From: Bacteroidales bacterium | Lineage (GTDB): Bacteria > Bacteroidota > Bacteroidia > Bacteroidales > UBA932 | DNA length: 64,000 nucleotides | Direction: 5' to 3' | NCBI GenBank assembly: GCA_017427885.1 | Contig: JAFRRW010000011.1 | Location: 62,001-126,000, forward strand | Part shown: piece after piece, positions 51,410 to 60,293 of the stretch | Layout of the letters: every line of letters begins with the position of its first letter | How positions within the stretch are numbered: position 1 is the first letter of the stretch | Notes under the pieces: model-generated | Seen by the model: the letters and a program-made list of their open reading frames with translations, nothing else | Told to the model about the DNA's origin: nothing | Database searches by the model: none | Program-made: the position numbers and the translations under genes

Positions 51410-53626
51410 CTAACGATAAAATACTATTAGCGAGTTATCGTCAGAAAGGGGGTCTCCGGAGCCTACGGAGGGGATGCTCCACTGCACGGGTTCCGGGCCC
51501 ATCCTGAAGACAAGGCGGCCTCCGTCCTTTATGTCGTACCAGGTGAACCTGTCCTTCAGAGGGTTGCCGTTCAGGGTGACTGACTGGGGATAGAGGTTCT
51601 CTTCCGACCAGTTTTCCGCCACCACCTCGAGATCGCCTCCGGGCAGGTGCAGGACGGCGCGGGGGAACTGCGGCGCCCCCAGTATGTACTCCTGCGACGC
51701 GGGATTGACCGGGAAAAACCCGAGGTCGGAAAAAAACAGCCAGGAAGAGGTCGCCCCGCAGTCGTCGTTGCCGGGTATGCCGTCGGGACCTGCCCAGTAG
51801 GCCTCCCTGCAGATCTTCCTCACGACCTCGGCGGTCCTGTCAAGACGGCCGGCGAAGGTGTACATATAAGGGATATGCAGGCTCAGCTCATTCCCGGGAA
51901 CGTGCAGGCCTATGAAGATGCGGTGGTCCATCCCCACCCAATGGTCCGGGTCGTCCGGCTGAAGGGTGAACAGGGAATCCAGTTTCGCCACATAGGCGTC
52001 CCTTCCGCCCATTTCCTCCATCAGTCCCTCGGGGTCCTGGAGCACGTGCCAGGTGTATTGCCAGGCGTTGGCCTCGGTGTAATCCCCGGGATGGGTGCTG
52101 TTGCACAGGTAGAGAGGGTCTAAAGGTGTCGTCCAGTTCCCCTCGGAGTCACGTCCGCGGATGAAATTGATGGAATGGTCGAACAGGAGTTTCCAGGACT
52201 CGGAACGCTTCCTGAAATATTCATAATCCTCCTCCCTGCCGAGTTCCTTAGCCAGAAGCGCGGCGCACCAGGCGTCATAGCTGCATTCCAGCGTCTTGGA
52301 TGCCGACTCGTCTTCCGCCTGGTCGTTGGGGAAATAACCGTATCTGTCAAGTTGGTCATATTCCCGGTTCCGTCTTGGAGTGGTCAGAGTCTTCCTTACC
52401 GCATCATATGTCCTTTCCAGAGTAACACCGGGAAGGCCTTTCATATATGCATCAGTCACCACGGGAACGGCGTGATCGCTGATCATTCCGCCGCCGATTT
52501 CGCCCCAACTTGACGAGGAGGGCATTGCTCCGCCGATTTCGCAATATCTCAGGAATCCTTCCGCCATCGGCCCGGCGTACTCCGGGAGCAGAAGGGAAAT
52601 CATAGGATGAACGGAACGGAAGGTGTCCCAGAACTGCATCATCGTATAATGCTTCCTGGGAGCATCATATACCTTTCTGTCCGGCCCCAGGAACCTTCCG
52701 TCCACGTCGGAGAACAGGTTCGGATGGATGAAAGAGTGGTACATCGCGGTGTAGAACTTCGTCAGTTCTTCCGGGGAGCCTTCGGCCTCGACCGTCCCCA
52801 GAACCCTGTTCCAGGTCGCCCTGGCCTCTTTTTTCACCTTGTTGAAATCCCAGCCGGGAAGGGTGGCCATATTCTCCTCCGCTCCCTTTCCGTCCACAGC
52901 CGATATGGCTATCTTCACCTCCACCTGTTTTCTGCCGGAACCGAAATCGACGATATACTGCGGACCGGCGTAAAGGCTGTCCAGACGGACTTCCTCGACA
53001 GAACCGACCGGTGTGTCGAAAGAAACCAGGTAATGGAGGTTTCTCCATCCCGCCGCCACACAGGAGCCTTTTATCGTCCTGTCATCAGGGAATCCAACAT
53101 TCTGCGGGACATCGATCGGTATTCTGGAAGGGAGCCGCTTGTCGGAAAAACTCTGGAGGTTGAAATAGATTTTACGGCTTGAGGGATCGTCGAAACTGAT
53201 CCGGTACATTGCGACCCTCTCGGTCACGGTCACCTCCACCTTCACCCCGTTGTCGGGAAGGTCGGCAACATAGTAGCCCGGAGAGGCCGAGTCGGAAAAG
53301 CGGCTCGCGAAAAGGGGGTCGGAGTGCCTGGAAAAAGGCATGAAGAAGACATCCCCGAATCCTCCGCCGCCGCTTCCGGAAAGCCGGTTCTGGGAGAATC
53401 CGATAAGGACGGTGTCGGTGGCATGGTAGCCCCCGCAGTGGTTCCAGTCGAAGTTGCCTCCCTGGGGACCAGGCTGCAGCATACCGAAGGGATAGACCGC
53501 GTTGGGATAACAATGTATGTTCTTGTCTGTTCCGATGAAGGGGTCCACCCAGGAGGCGGGGCCCCTCCTGTCACATCCCGACAGCGCCGCCACTATCGCT
53601 AAGGCGGCAAACAATACCCTTTTCAT
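51410..53626 (-). CDS. GH92 alpha-mannosidase, lipoprotein
   Basis: A 738-residue lipoprotein (start at 53626, Cys18 in LSGCDR). WVDPFIGTDKNIHCYPNA, PFGMLQPGP and GFSQNRLSGSG form the N-terminal sandwich; the (alpha/alpha)6 barrel has EANAWQYTWHV (the Glu position proposed as general acid in GH92), HVPGNELSLHIPY and GNDDCGATSSW. HGNEPSHHI is altered to PGNELSLHI, so specificity may differ from its neighbour. It follows the second GH92 gene by 10 bases. Confidence 0.93.
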   Translation of the reverse strand: MKRVLFAALAIVAALSGCDRRGPASWVDPFIGTDKNIHCYPNAVYPFGMLQPGPQGGNFDWNHCGGYHATDTVLIGFSQNRLSGSGGGGFGDVFFMPFSRHSDPLFASRFSDSASPGYYVADLPDNGVKVEVTVTERVAMYRISFDDPSSRKIYFNLQSFSDKRLPSRIPIDVPQNVGFPDDRTIKGSCVAAGWRNLHYLVSFDTPVGSVEEVRLDSLYAGPQYIVDFGSGRKQVEVKIAISAVDGKGAEENMATLPGWDFNKVKKEARATWNRVLGTVEAEGSPEELTKFYTAMYHSFIHPNLFSDVDGRFLGPDRKVYDAPRKHYTMMQFWDTFRSVHPMISLLLPEYAGPMAEGFLRYCEIGGAMPSSSSWGEIGGGMISDHAVPVVTDAYMKGLPGVTLERTYDAVRKTLTTPRRNREYDQLDRYGYFPNDQAEDESASKTLECSYDAWCAALLAKELGREEDYEYFRKRSESWKLLFDHSINFIRGRDSEGNWTTPLDPLYLCNSTHPGDYTEANAWQYTWHVLQDPEGLMEEMGGRDAYVAKLDSLFTLQPDDPDHWVGMDHRIFIGLHVPGNELSLHIPYMYTFAGRLDRTAEVVRKICREAYWAGPDGIPGNDDCGATSSWLFFSDLGFFPVNPASQEYILGAPQFPRAVLHLPGGDLEVVAENWSEENLYPQSVTLNGNPLKDRFTWYDIKDGGRLVFRMGPEPVQWSIPSVGSGDPLSDDNSLIVFYR

Positions 53627-53636
53627 AATCAAAAAC

Positions 53637-55799
53637 CTATTCGTGAACCGCTTCCGAGGCCATCGTGAACACAAGACGCCCTCCGTCCTTGATGTCATAC
53701 CAGGTGAACTTCCTGTCCAGCGGCCTGCCGTCCAATGTCGCGGACTCCACATATATATTCTTGTCGGAGAGGTTCTCCGCAACGATTTCCAACTTTCCGC
53801 CGGAAGGCAGGTTCAATGTAAAACGGGGCATCTGGGGGGAACCGAGCACATATTCCTGGGATGCCGGGTTGACCGGATAGAATCCCATCGCGGAGAAAAT
53901 GTACCAGGCCGAGGTCTGGCCGCAGTCGTCCTGGCCGCAGAGGCCGTCGGGACCGGTACCGTAGAGTTCCCTGCAGATGGTGGTCACTATCTCGGCCGTC
54001 CTGTCCGGACGTCCGGCGAGGGTGAAGAGATATGGAATATGGTGGCTGAGCTCGTTGCCGTGAGCATAGAGGCCGATTCGGCCGGTGATGTCCATCCTCT
54101 CCCAGTGCTCCCCGTCCTCGGGATTCACGGTGAAGAGGGAATCGAGCTTTGCCACGAAATGCTCCTTCCCTCCCATCTCGGCCATAAGGCCCTCAGGATC
54201 GTGGAGTACGTGCCAGGTGTACTGCCAGCCGTTGCCTTCGCAGTAGTCGCCCTCGACGGTGCTGTTGCTCAGGAAGGTAGGGTCGAAAGGAGTTCTCCAG
54301 CCTCCCTTGGAATCGCGGCCGCGGGCAAGGTTGGTGGTGTGGTCGAAGAGGAGTTTCCAGGAATCGGCCCTCTTCTGGAAATAATCGTAATCCTCATCCT
54401 TTCCGAGTTCCTTGGCCAGCTCCGCTGCGCACCAGGCGTCGTCGCTGCACTCCAGCGTCCTGGAAACGGACTCGTCGTGCAGGCCGTCGATGGGGAAATA
54501 GCCGCATCTGTCGAACTCGTCCCACTCGCACTCGGTATGAGGGGTAGTGAGGCTCTTGCGGATGGCTTCGTAGGCCCTGTCGAGAGTTATCCCGGGAAAG
54601 CCCTTCCTGTAGCCGTCCATCACGACGGGAACCGCGTGGTCGGCTATCATGCACCAGGATTCCTTGCCCCAGAGCGGCCAGATGGGAAGTATGCCGAAAG
54701 CGTCGCAGTGCTGGAGCATGCTCTCCACCATAGGACCGGCATATTGGGGAAGAAGTAGGGAATAAAGAGGGTTGGCGCTGCGGAAGGTGTCCCAGATGGA
54801 CATAGTGGAATAATACCCCTGGGGAGCTTCGTGCACCTTGTCGTCGGGACCGCGGTAACGGCCGTCGGCATCGGAGAACAGGGTGGGCTGGATGCAGGCG
54901 TGGTACATAGCCGTATAGAACTTGGTAAGGTCGTCTGCAGTGCCTTCGGCCTCGATCGTTCCGAGGACCTTGTTCCACTCGGCCCTGGCCTCTTTCCGGA
55001 CCTTGTCGAAATCCCAGCCGGGAAGGGTGGCGAGGTTGCAAAATGCGCCATTCCTGTCGACGGAGGATATGGCTATCTTGACCTTCACGGGCCTGTTCCC
55101 TTTTCCGAAATCTATGATATACTGGGGTGTTGTGTATATTTCATCCAGATGGACTTCTTCCTTGGCGACGACCGGAGTGTCGAAAGAGAGCACATAATAG
55201 ACGTGCCTGTCGGTCCAGCCGTTTACGTGGGTGTAACCTGTGATGGTATTGGCGTCGGGGAACTCGACCTGGCTCTCCCTGGATATCGGTCCGCCGGGCT
55301 CTCTCTTGGAGATGGCGCTCTGGAGGTTGAGATACATCTTCCTGCTTCCTGAATCCTCGAAAGAGCACTTGTAGATGGCCACACGCGGGGAAACGGTCAC
55401 CTCCACCGTCACCCCGTTGTCGGTAAGGTCAGCCTTGTAATAGCCCGGGGAGGCCTCGTCCTTGAAATGGCTGACGAACAGCGGGTCCACGTTGCGGGAG
55501 AACGGCATGAAGAACACGTCGCCCAGGTCGGTGGCTCCCGTTCCGGAAAGCCTGGTCTGCGAGAAGCCCGTCAGGGTGGTGTCCGTGGCGTGATAGCCCG
55601 CGCAGTAGTTCCAGGCGAAATTTCCCGCCTGGGGACCGGCCTGAAGCATTCCGAAAGGAACGGTGGCACAGGGATGGCAATGGGCGTTCGTGTCCGTCCC
55701 GATGAAAAGATCCACCCGGGAAGCCGGGTCTTTCTTAGCGCACGACGCCAGGACGGCGACGGCGCAGGCAAAGGCAAGTATGTTGAATTTTCGCGTCAT
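53637..55799 (-). CDS. GH92 alpha-mannosidase, lipoprotein (paralogue)
   Basis: A 720-residue lipoprotein (Cys20 in LASCAK), closely similar to its downstream neighbour. VDLFIGTDTNAHCHP, PFGMLQAGPQ, EGNGWQYTWHV, HGNELSHHIPY and GQDDCGQTSAW are the GH92 blocks, nearer to the family consensus than in the neighbour. Probably an exo-alpha-mannosidase of the periplasm. Starts 20 bases after the TIM-barrel lipoprotein gene. Confidence 0.94.
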   Translation of the reverse strand: MTRKFNILAFACAVAVLASCAKKDPASRVDLFIGTDTNAHCHPCATVPFGMLQAGPQAGNFAWNYCAGYHATDTTLTGFSQTRLSGTGATDLGDVFFMPFSRNVDPLFVSHFKDEASPGYYKADLTDNGVTVEVTVSPRVAIYKCSFEDSGSRKMYLNLQSAISKREPGGPISRESQVEFPDANTITGYTHVNGWTDRHVYYVLSFDTPVVAKEEVHLDEIYTTPQYIIDFGKGNRPVKVKIAISSVDRNGAFCNLATLPGWDFDKVRKEARAEWNKVLGTIEAEGTADDLTKFYTAMYHACIQPTLFSDADGRYRGPDDKVHEAPQGYYSTMSIWDTFRSANPLYSLLLPQYAGPMVESMLQHCDAFGILPIWPLWGKESWCMIADHAVPVVMDGYRKGFPGITLDRAYEAIRKSLTTPHTECEWDEFDRCGYFPIDGLHDESVSRTLECSDDAWCAAELAKELGKDEDYDYFQKRADSWKLLFDHTTNLARGRDSKGGWRTPFDPTFLSNSTVEGDYCEGNGWQYTWHVLHDPEGLMAEMGGKEHFVAKLDSLFTVNPEDGEHWERMDITGRIGLYAHGNELSHHIPYLFTLAGRPDRTAEIVTTICRELYGTGPDGLCGQDDCGQTSAWYIFSAMGFYPVNPASQEYVLGSPQMPRFTLNLPSGGKLEIVAENLSDKNIYVESATLDGRPLDRKFTWYDIKDGGRLVFTMASEAVHE

Positions 55800-55819
55800 A
55801 TCTCCTTCTCTGCTTTATC

Positions 55820-57364
55820 CTAAAAGTATCCGTTGGTCTCCACGGGACCGTATTTGAGGGCGAGTTCGGTGCGGATTATTTTCACAGGACCTTCACCCTC
55901 GGCATTATTGAATCTCACGACGTTGTCCCCGTGCCTGACCGCATCTGTCGGGAAGGTGACGGCCCACTGGCGGTGCCCTTCCTTGAGACAGGTGTTGCGG
56001 TCGTAAAGGGCGTTGTATTCAGGCACTTCCTTGAGAATCTCCCTGCCGTTCAAAGTCACTTCCATGGATGCGTCGGCGCTTGTGCGGAAGAAAAAAATCA
56101 CCTCTTCGGGTCTCGTAGTCTTCATCCTGTCGCCGACATAGATTAATGCTTCCCCTTCTCCCCCGGGAGCGATCTCCAGCGGCAACGGGGTGTTCGGCGT
56201 CAGTCCGTATTCCCTATTGCCATCTGAAAGCCAATATATCTTGTTGCGGCCTTCCAGTTTATCCAACGAAGTCAGTTCTTCGTACATATCCATATGGAAT
56301 CTCCTGTTGACGATCCGACCTTCCGGCACACCCTCCTCGTCAAGCGACCTTATCCCGGTGTAATAGTTGAAACTCTGGAGGCCGTCGGAGCCACGGGCAA
56401 GGACGTTTGAGCACCAGCCCCGGACCATTCCGTCGGATATCTTCTCATCGTCGGCGTAATTATACATTATGTCGCAGCCGCAGGCATACACCGGCACATC
56501 TAGGTCCTTTCCCATATCCTTCCGGAATCGATCCACAGGAGTCTGGCCATCCAGTAAGCAATGGATTCCCAGCGTGAGGAAATCCACCAGGCCCTCCTTC
56601 AGCCACTGTCGCACGTCCAGTCCCTGATCCAGGTTGTTGTCGTTGACCGGGGCAACCCTGGCCGCCAGCAGTATTTTATGGCCTTTCGCCTTGCCGATGC
56701 TGTCCGTCACGGCCCTCATCCGACGCACCATATCTGTCATCTCGGCGGTGTGGCTGCGGCCCTGGCCCTGCTTGAAATAACAGAAAAAGCGAAGGAAGTC
56801 CATAAGATAGACGTCGATGACATCCCCGTATCTATCAACCTGTTCAGTCATGAAGGCGACCTTGCGGTCCCTTACCTCCTTATGGGCGAAATCGTATGCC
56901 CCGACCGTATGCCATCCGAAATACTCGTCGATCCAGAACTGGGGATGGTCCCACCACCATTTGGACATGAATTTCCTCGCTTCGTCCGGAACTTCCAGGG
57001 TGTCCGTGTAATGAAGGTCGTTCATCCTATATGTCAGGATCGGCTCCATACCCCTCTCCCTGGCCCTTTCAAGCACGGTACGGATGAAATCTATTCCGTT
57101 CTTCTCCAAGGCGCATTCTTCGATGTAGGGGGACTTACCAAACCTGGAATTAAAATTGGCATAGTCCTCGCCTGCGCAGATTGCATAAGAAGTCACACCC
57201 GTTCCGGCCAGCAGGTCAACCGCGGCCTCGATTTTACCTACCGTAAGGTCCGGAAAATGCCACGATGAACTGCCGTCATCATCGTGTATTAGGCGGAACC
57301 GGGACCCGGTCGTGCAGGAGCACAACAGAATGGCAAAGATGAAGAAGCAGAGTTTTCGTGTCAT
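55820..57364 (-). CDS. putative TIM-barrel glycoside hydrolase lipoprotein
   Basis: A 514-residue lipoprotein (Cys17 in LLCSCTT). A TIM-barrel-like order of strands is visible: GVTSYAICAGEDY, GMEPILTYRMNDLHY, DVIDVYLMDFLRFF, GHKILLAARV, LVDFLTLGIH, VPVYACGCDI. Acidic residues in YLMDFLR and TYRMND are catalytic candidates by position. A C-terminal beta domain (about 400 on) may bind sugar. It resembles uncharacterised GHL-type barrels; no numbered family can be given. In one operon with a secreted esterase-like gene and two GH92 genes. Confidence 0.7.
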   Translation of the reverse strand: MTRKLCFFIFAILLCSCTTGSRFRLIHDDDGSSSWHFPDLTVGKIEAAVDLLAGTGVTSYAICAGEDYANFNSRFGKSPYIEECALEKNGIDFIRTVLERARERGMEPILTYRMNDLHYTDTLEVPDEARKFMSKWWWDHPQFWIDEYFGWHTVGAYDFAHKEVRDRKVAFMTEQVDRYGDVIDVYLMDFLRFFCYFKQGQGRSHTAEMTDMVRRMRAVTDSIGKAKGHKILLAARVAPVNDNNLDQGLDVRQWLKEGLVDFLTLGIHCLLDGQTPVDRFRKDMGKDLDVPVYACGCDIMYNYADDEKISDGMVRGWCSNVLARGSDGLQSFNYYTGIRSLDEEGVPEGRIVNRRFHMDMYEELTSLDKLEGRNKIYWLSDGNREYGLTPNTPLPLEIAPGGEGEALIYVGDRMKTTRPEEVIFFFRTSADASMEVTLNGREILKEVPEYNALYDRNTCLKEGHRQWAVTFPTDAVRHGDNVVRFNNAEGEGPVKIIRTELALKYGPVETNGYF

Positions 57365-57370
57365 TATCCG

Positions 57371-58336
57371 TCAATGTTTCTTTCCGTCATAGAGCCAGGG
57401 AAGCTTCGGATTGGTACCGGAAGGCTTGTTAGGCCAGTCAACGACTGAATCGACGGAAATCCTTTTTTTCTCGATGGCTTCTTTTTTCATGAAAGCATCC
57501 TGAAGATGGATGGTTTCCAGCATTCCTCCGGCTATCTCGTGCCTGTGGCCCGGGAAGCGAAGGGTCCAATTGGTGAACCCATTGTCCTGCAAAACCTTGG
57601 CAATAGACTTCGTGCCGTAGAAATTCATCTTGTATTTAAGGATCTTGTCATAAGGGACAATCAGGTCGTCCTCCCCGTGAAGGAGCATTATGGGACAGGG
57701 CGGGCGGGCGAAGGCCGGCTTACCGGAATCGGGGGCGAGGAATCCTGCGAAAGCCATTACGCCGGCATAGTCGAAATCTTCCGGCAGAATGGACGCAAGC
57801 CGTGTCCGGTTGCAAAGCTCATATTCAGCCTGCAGGACGGTTATCGCCCCGGCCGAGCCTCCGGTTATGACCATGTTCCTGGCGTCAATCCCGTATTGTC
57901 CGCCGTTCTCCAGCAGCCACGCAGTAGCGGTCAGAAGGTCCTCGGTAGCAAGTTCGATGGCCGTCTTGAGGAATATCCCGAGTTCGTTTCCGACCGCCCT
58001 GCGGCCTTTCATATACAGCCTGTAATCTATGGAAACCACGGGGTATCCCCTATCCAGGAGGTCCTTGAACCAGGGCATGAAAGACTCATGGTTGCGGGAG
58101 CCTCCACCGAATCCTCCCCCGGTAACGTTCAGCACGGCAGGCTTGGCCTTGCCCTTCCAAAGGGTTTCGGCGCCTGGAGTCGGACGATAGATGTCAAGCA
58201 GAAGGGTGTCCGCTCCCCTGATGACATAGGCGCAGGTGGCGTCGGGCTTGAGCGCGGGCTCCTGGGCGCGGGTGGAGAACAAGGACACGCCGGCAAGCAA
58301 TGCTGCGGCAAGGATGATTTTTCTCAGAATAACCAT
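57371..58336 (-). CDS. secreted alpha/beta hydrolase (esterase-like), copy 1
   Basis: A 321-residue exported protein; the ATG at 58336 gives a signal peptide ending near FSTRAQ. The oxyanion-hole segment VTGGGFGGG, nucleophile elbow TGGSAGA, an Asp in LLHGEDDLIVP and His in FPGHRHEIAGG make a carbohydrate-esterase-like alpha/beta hydrolase. It could remove acyl groups from glycans before the mannosidases act. Nearly the same N-terminal half as the gene at 58443, so a tandem duplicate. Followed after 6 bases by the TIM-barrel lipoprotein. Confidence 0.85.
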   Translation of the reverse strand: MVILRKIILAAALLAGVSLFSTRAQEPALKPDATCAYVIRGADTLLLDIYRPTPGAETLWKGKAKPAVLNVTGGGFGGGSRNHESFMPWFKDLLDRGYPVVSIDYRLYMKGRRAVGNELGIFLKTAIELATEDLLTATAWLLENGGQYGIDARNMVITGGSAGAITVLQAEYELCNRTRLASILPEDFDYAGVMAFAGFLAPDSGKPAFARPPCPIMLLHGEDDLIVPYDKILKYKMNFYGTKSIAKVLQDNGFTNWTLRFPGHRHEIAGGMLETIHLQDAFMKKEAIEKKRISVDSVVDWPNKPSGTNPKLPWLYDGKKH

Positions 58337-58401
58337 GGTATATAGTTTTATTTCAGTTATCAGTTCGAACGGATTCACATCCCGAGGCTTTGTCTCTTAT
58401 A

Positions 58402-58409
58402 CAAAGATA
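58402..58409 (-). promoter_or_regulatory. -7 element for the esterase-GH92 operon
   Basis: Reads TATCTTTG on the minus strand, 65 bases before the ATG at 58336. It heads the operon esterase, TIM-barrel lipoprotein, GH92, GH92. Confidence 0.6.
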
Positions 58410-58442
58410 TGAAAAAATACTCTCATCGCATTTAGGGATCCG

Positions 58443-59408
58443 TCAGTGTTCCTTTCCGTCGTAAAGCCAAGGCAGACGGTAGTTCTTCCCGGTGGGTTTG
58501 CCCGGCCAGTCCACGGAGGCATCCACGGAACTGCCCGTATGGTCGACGACCTCTGTCGTCATAAACGCATCCTGCAGGTGGATCGTAGTGAACATCGATC
58601 CCGCCATCTCGTGCCGGAACCCGGGGTAATGGATGTTCCAAACGACGAAACCATTGTCTCTCAACACCTTGGCTATGGATTTAGAGCCATACAGATTCAA
58701 CCCCTGCTTAGTGAACTTTTCATAGTCAACCACCTTGTCGTCTTCTCCGTGAAGGAGCATAATGGGACAGGGCTTGCGGACAAAAACCGGCTTCCCAGAA
58801 TCTGGGGCGATATGACCGGCGAAGGCCATTATCCCGGCATAGTCGAAATCTTCCGGAAGGATCGATGCTAGCGGAGTGCGGTTGCAGAGCTCGTATTCGG
58901 CCTGAAGGACAGTGGCGGCCCCGGCCGAGCCTCCGGTAAGGACCATGTTTCTGGCGTCCACCCCGTATTTGGCACCGTTCTCCAGAAGCCAGGCAGTGGC
59001 AGTCAGGAGATCCTCCGTGGCGAATTCGATGGCGGTTTTGAGGAATATTCCCAGTTCGTTCCCGATAGCCCTGCGGTCCTTCATATACAGCCTGTAATCA
59101 ATGGAAACCACGGGATAACCCCTGTCCAGAAGGTCTTTGAACCAGGGCATGAAACCTTCGATGTTACGGGCCCCTCCGGCGAATCCTCCTCCGGTGACAT
59201 TGAGCACCGTGGGCTTGGCCTTGCCCTTCCAAAGGGTTTCGGCACCTGGAGCCGGACGATAAATGTCCAGCAGAAGGGTGTCCGCTCCCCTGATGACATA
59301 GGCGCAGGTGGCGTCGGGCTTGAGCGCGGGCTCCTGGGCGCGGATGGAGAACAAGGACACGCCGGCAAGCAGTGCAACGGCAAGGACTATTTTTCTCAAA
59401 ATATCCAT
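58443..59408 (-). CDS. secreted alpha/beta hydrolase (esterase-like), copy 2
   Basis: A 321-residue paralogue of the previous gene with the same length, signal peptide (MDILRKIVLAVALLAG) and motifs: VTGGGFAGG, TGGSAGA, LLHGEDDKVV and YPGFRHEMAG. The histidine region differs (FRHE instead of HRHE), and the C-terminal third has diverged most. Separated from copy 1 by 106 bases with a promoter, so it is transcribed as its own unit. Confidence 0.85.
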   Translation of the reverse strand: MDILRKIVLAVALLAGVSLFSIRAQEPALKPDATCAYVIRGADTLLLDIYRPAPGAETLWKGKAKPTVLNVTGGGFAGGARNIEGFMPWFKDLLDRGYPVVSIDYRLYMKDRRAIGNELGIFLKTAIEFATEDLLTATAWLLENGAKYGVDARNMVLTGGSAGAATVLQAEYELCNRTPLASILPEDFDYAGIMAFAGHIAPDSGKPVFVRKPCPIMLLHGEDDKVVDYEKFTKQGLNLYGSKSIAKVLRDNGFVVWNIHYPGFRHEMAGSMFTTIHLQDAFMTTEVVDHTGSSVDASVDWPGKPTGKNYRLPWLYDGKEH

Positions 59409-59467
59409 GGTATTTATCAATTGAAACGGAATCAGAACCGCAGATAGCATAATACTCGGCATAAGAA

Positions 59468-59490
59468 GGGGCGGCCGGAATGGCCGCCCC
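59468..59490 (-). terminator. terminator after lptB
   Basis: A perfect 9-bp GC stem GGGGCGGCC/GGCCGCCCC with a 5-base loop, starting 5 bases after the lptB stop. On the minus strand the tail is TTCTTAT, a weak T-tract. Confidence 0.65.
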
Positions 59491-59495
59491 TGTTT

Positions 59496-60281
59496 TTATT
59501 GTACCTGGACCTTAAGGAAGGCTTCGTGGTCGGCTTTGGCACGCTCGACTGCTACGGAACGCTTGAGCACGAATCCCTGGCCGAGGTATTTCGTCCTCAC
59601 CTCATCGTCGGCGGCAAGGGCCTCGGGGGTGCCTTGCTGGAGGATGGATCCTTCGTAGAGAAGGTAGGCGCGGTCGGTGATGGCAAGGGTTTCACCCACG
59701 TTGTGGTCGGTGATGATGACGCCTATGTTCTTGTATTTCAGCTTGGCGATTATATACTGGATATCCTCAACGGCGATGGGGTCCACCCCGGCGAAAGGCT
59801 CGTCGAGAAGGACGAACTTGGGATCCACGGCGAGGGCGCGCGCTATCTCGCAGCGCCTTCTCTCTCCTCCGGAGAGCTGTATACCCTTGCTCTTGCGCAC
59901 CTTGGAGAGGTTGAACTCGTTTATCAGGCTCTCGAGCCTTGCATCCCTCTCCTCCTTCGTCATCTCGGACATCTCCATCACGGACATAATGTTGTCCTCC
60001 ACCGACATCTTGCGGAACACCGATGCCTCCTGAGGCAGGTAGCCGATGCCCTTCTGGGACCTCATATACATCGGAAGTTCGGTGATGTCCTCGTCATCCA
60101 GGAACACACGACCGCCGTTTGGCACGATCTGGCCGGTGATCATATAGAAACTGGTGGTCTTTCCCGCCCCGTTCGGGCCGAGGAAACCCACGATCTCCCC
60201 CTGGTTGATTTCCATCGACACTCCTTTGACGACGGTCCTCACACCATATCTCTTCACGAGTTTCTCACATCTTAGTTGCAT
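59496..60281 (-). CDS. lptB: LPS export ABC transporter ATP-binding protein
   Basis: A 261-residue ATPase that powers LPS transport with LptFG. Walker A GPNGAGKT (35-42), signature LSGGE (136-140), Walker [14 protein letters not shown]. The block [20 protein letters not shown] is typical of LptB. It has about 20 extra residues at the C-terminus, usual in Bacteroidetes. Starts 12 bases after dnaX, same strand. Confidence 0.94.
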   Translation of the reverse strand: MQLRCEKLVKRYGVRTVVKGVSMEINQGEIVGFLGPNGAGKTTSFYMITGQIVPNGGRVFLDDEDITELPMYMRSQKGIGYLPQEASVFRKMSVEDNIMSVMEMSEMTKEERDARLESLINEFNLSKVRKSKGIQLSGGERRRCEIARALAVDPKFVLLDEPFAGVDPIAVEDIQYIIAKLKYKNIGVIITDHNVGETLAITDRAYLLYEGSILQQGTPEALAADDEVRTKYLGQGFVLKRSVAVERAKADHEAFLKVQVQ

Positions 60282-60293
60282 GGCTTCTTGCGG

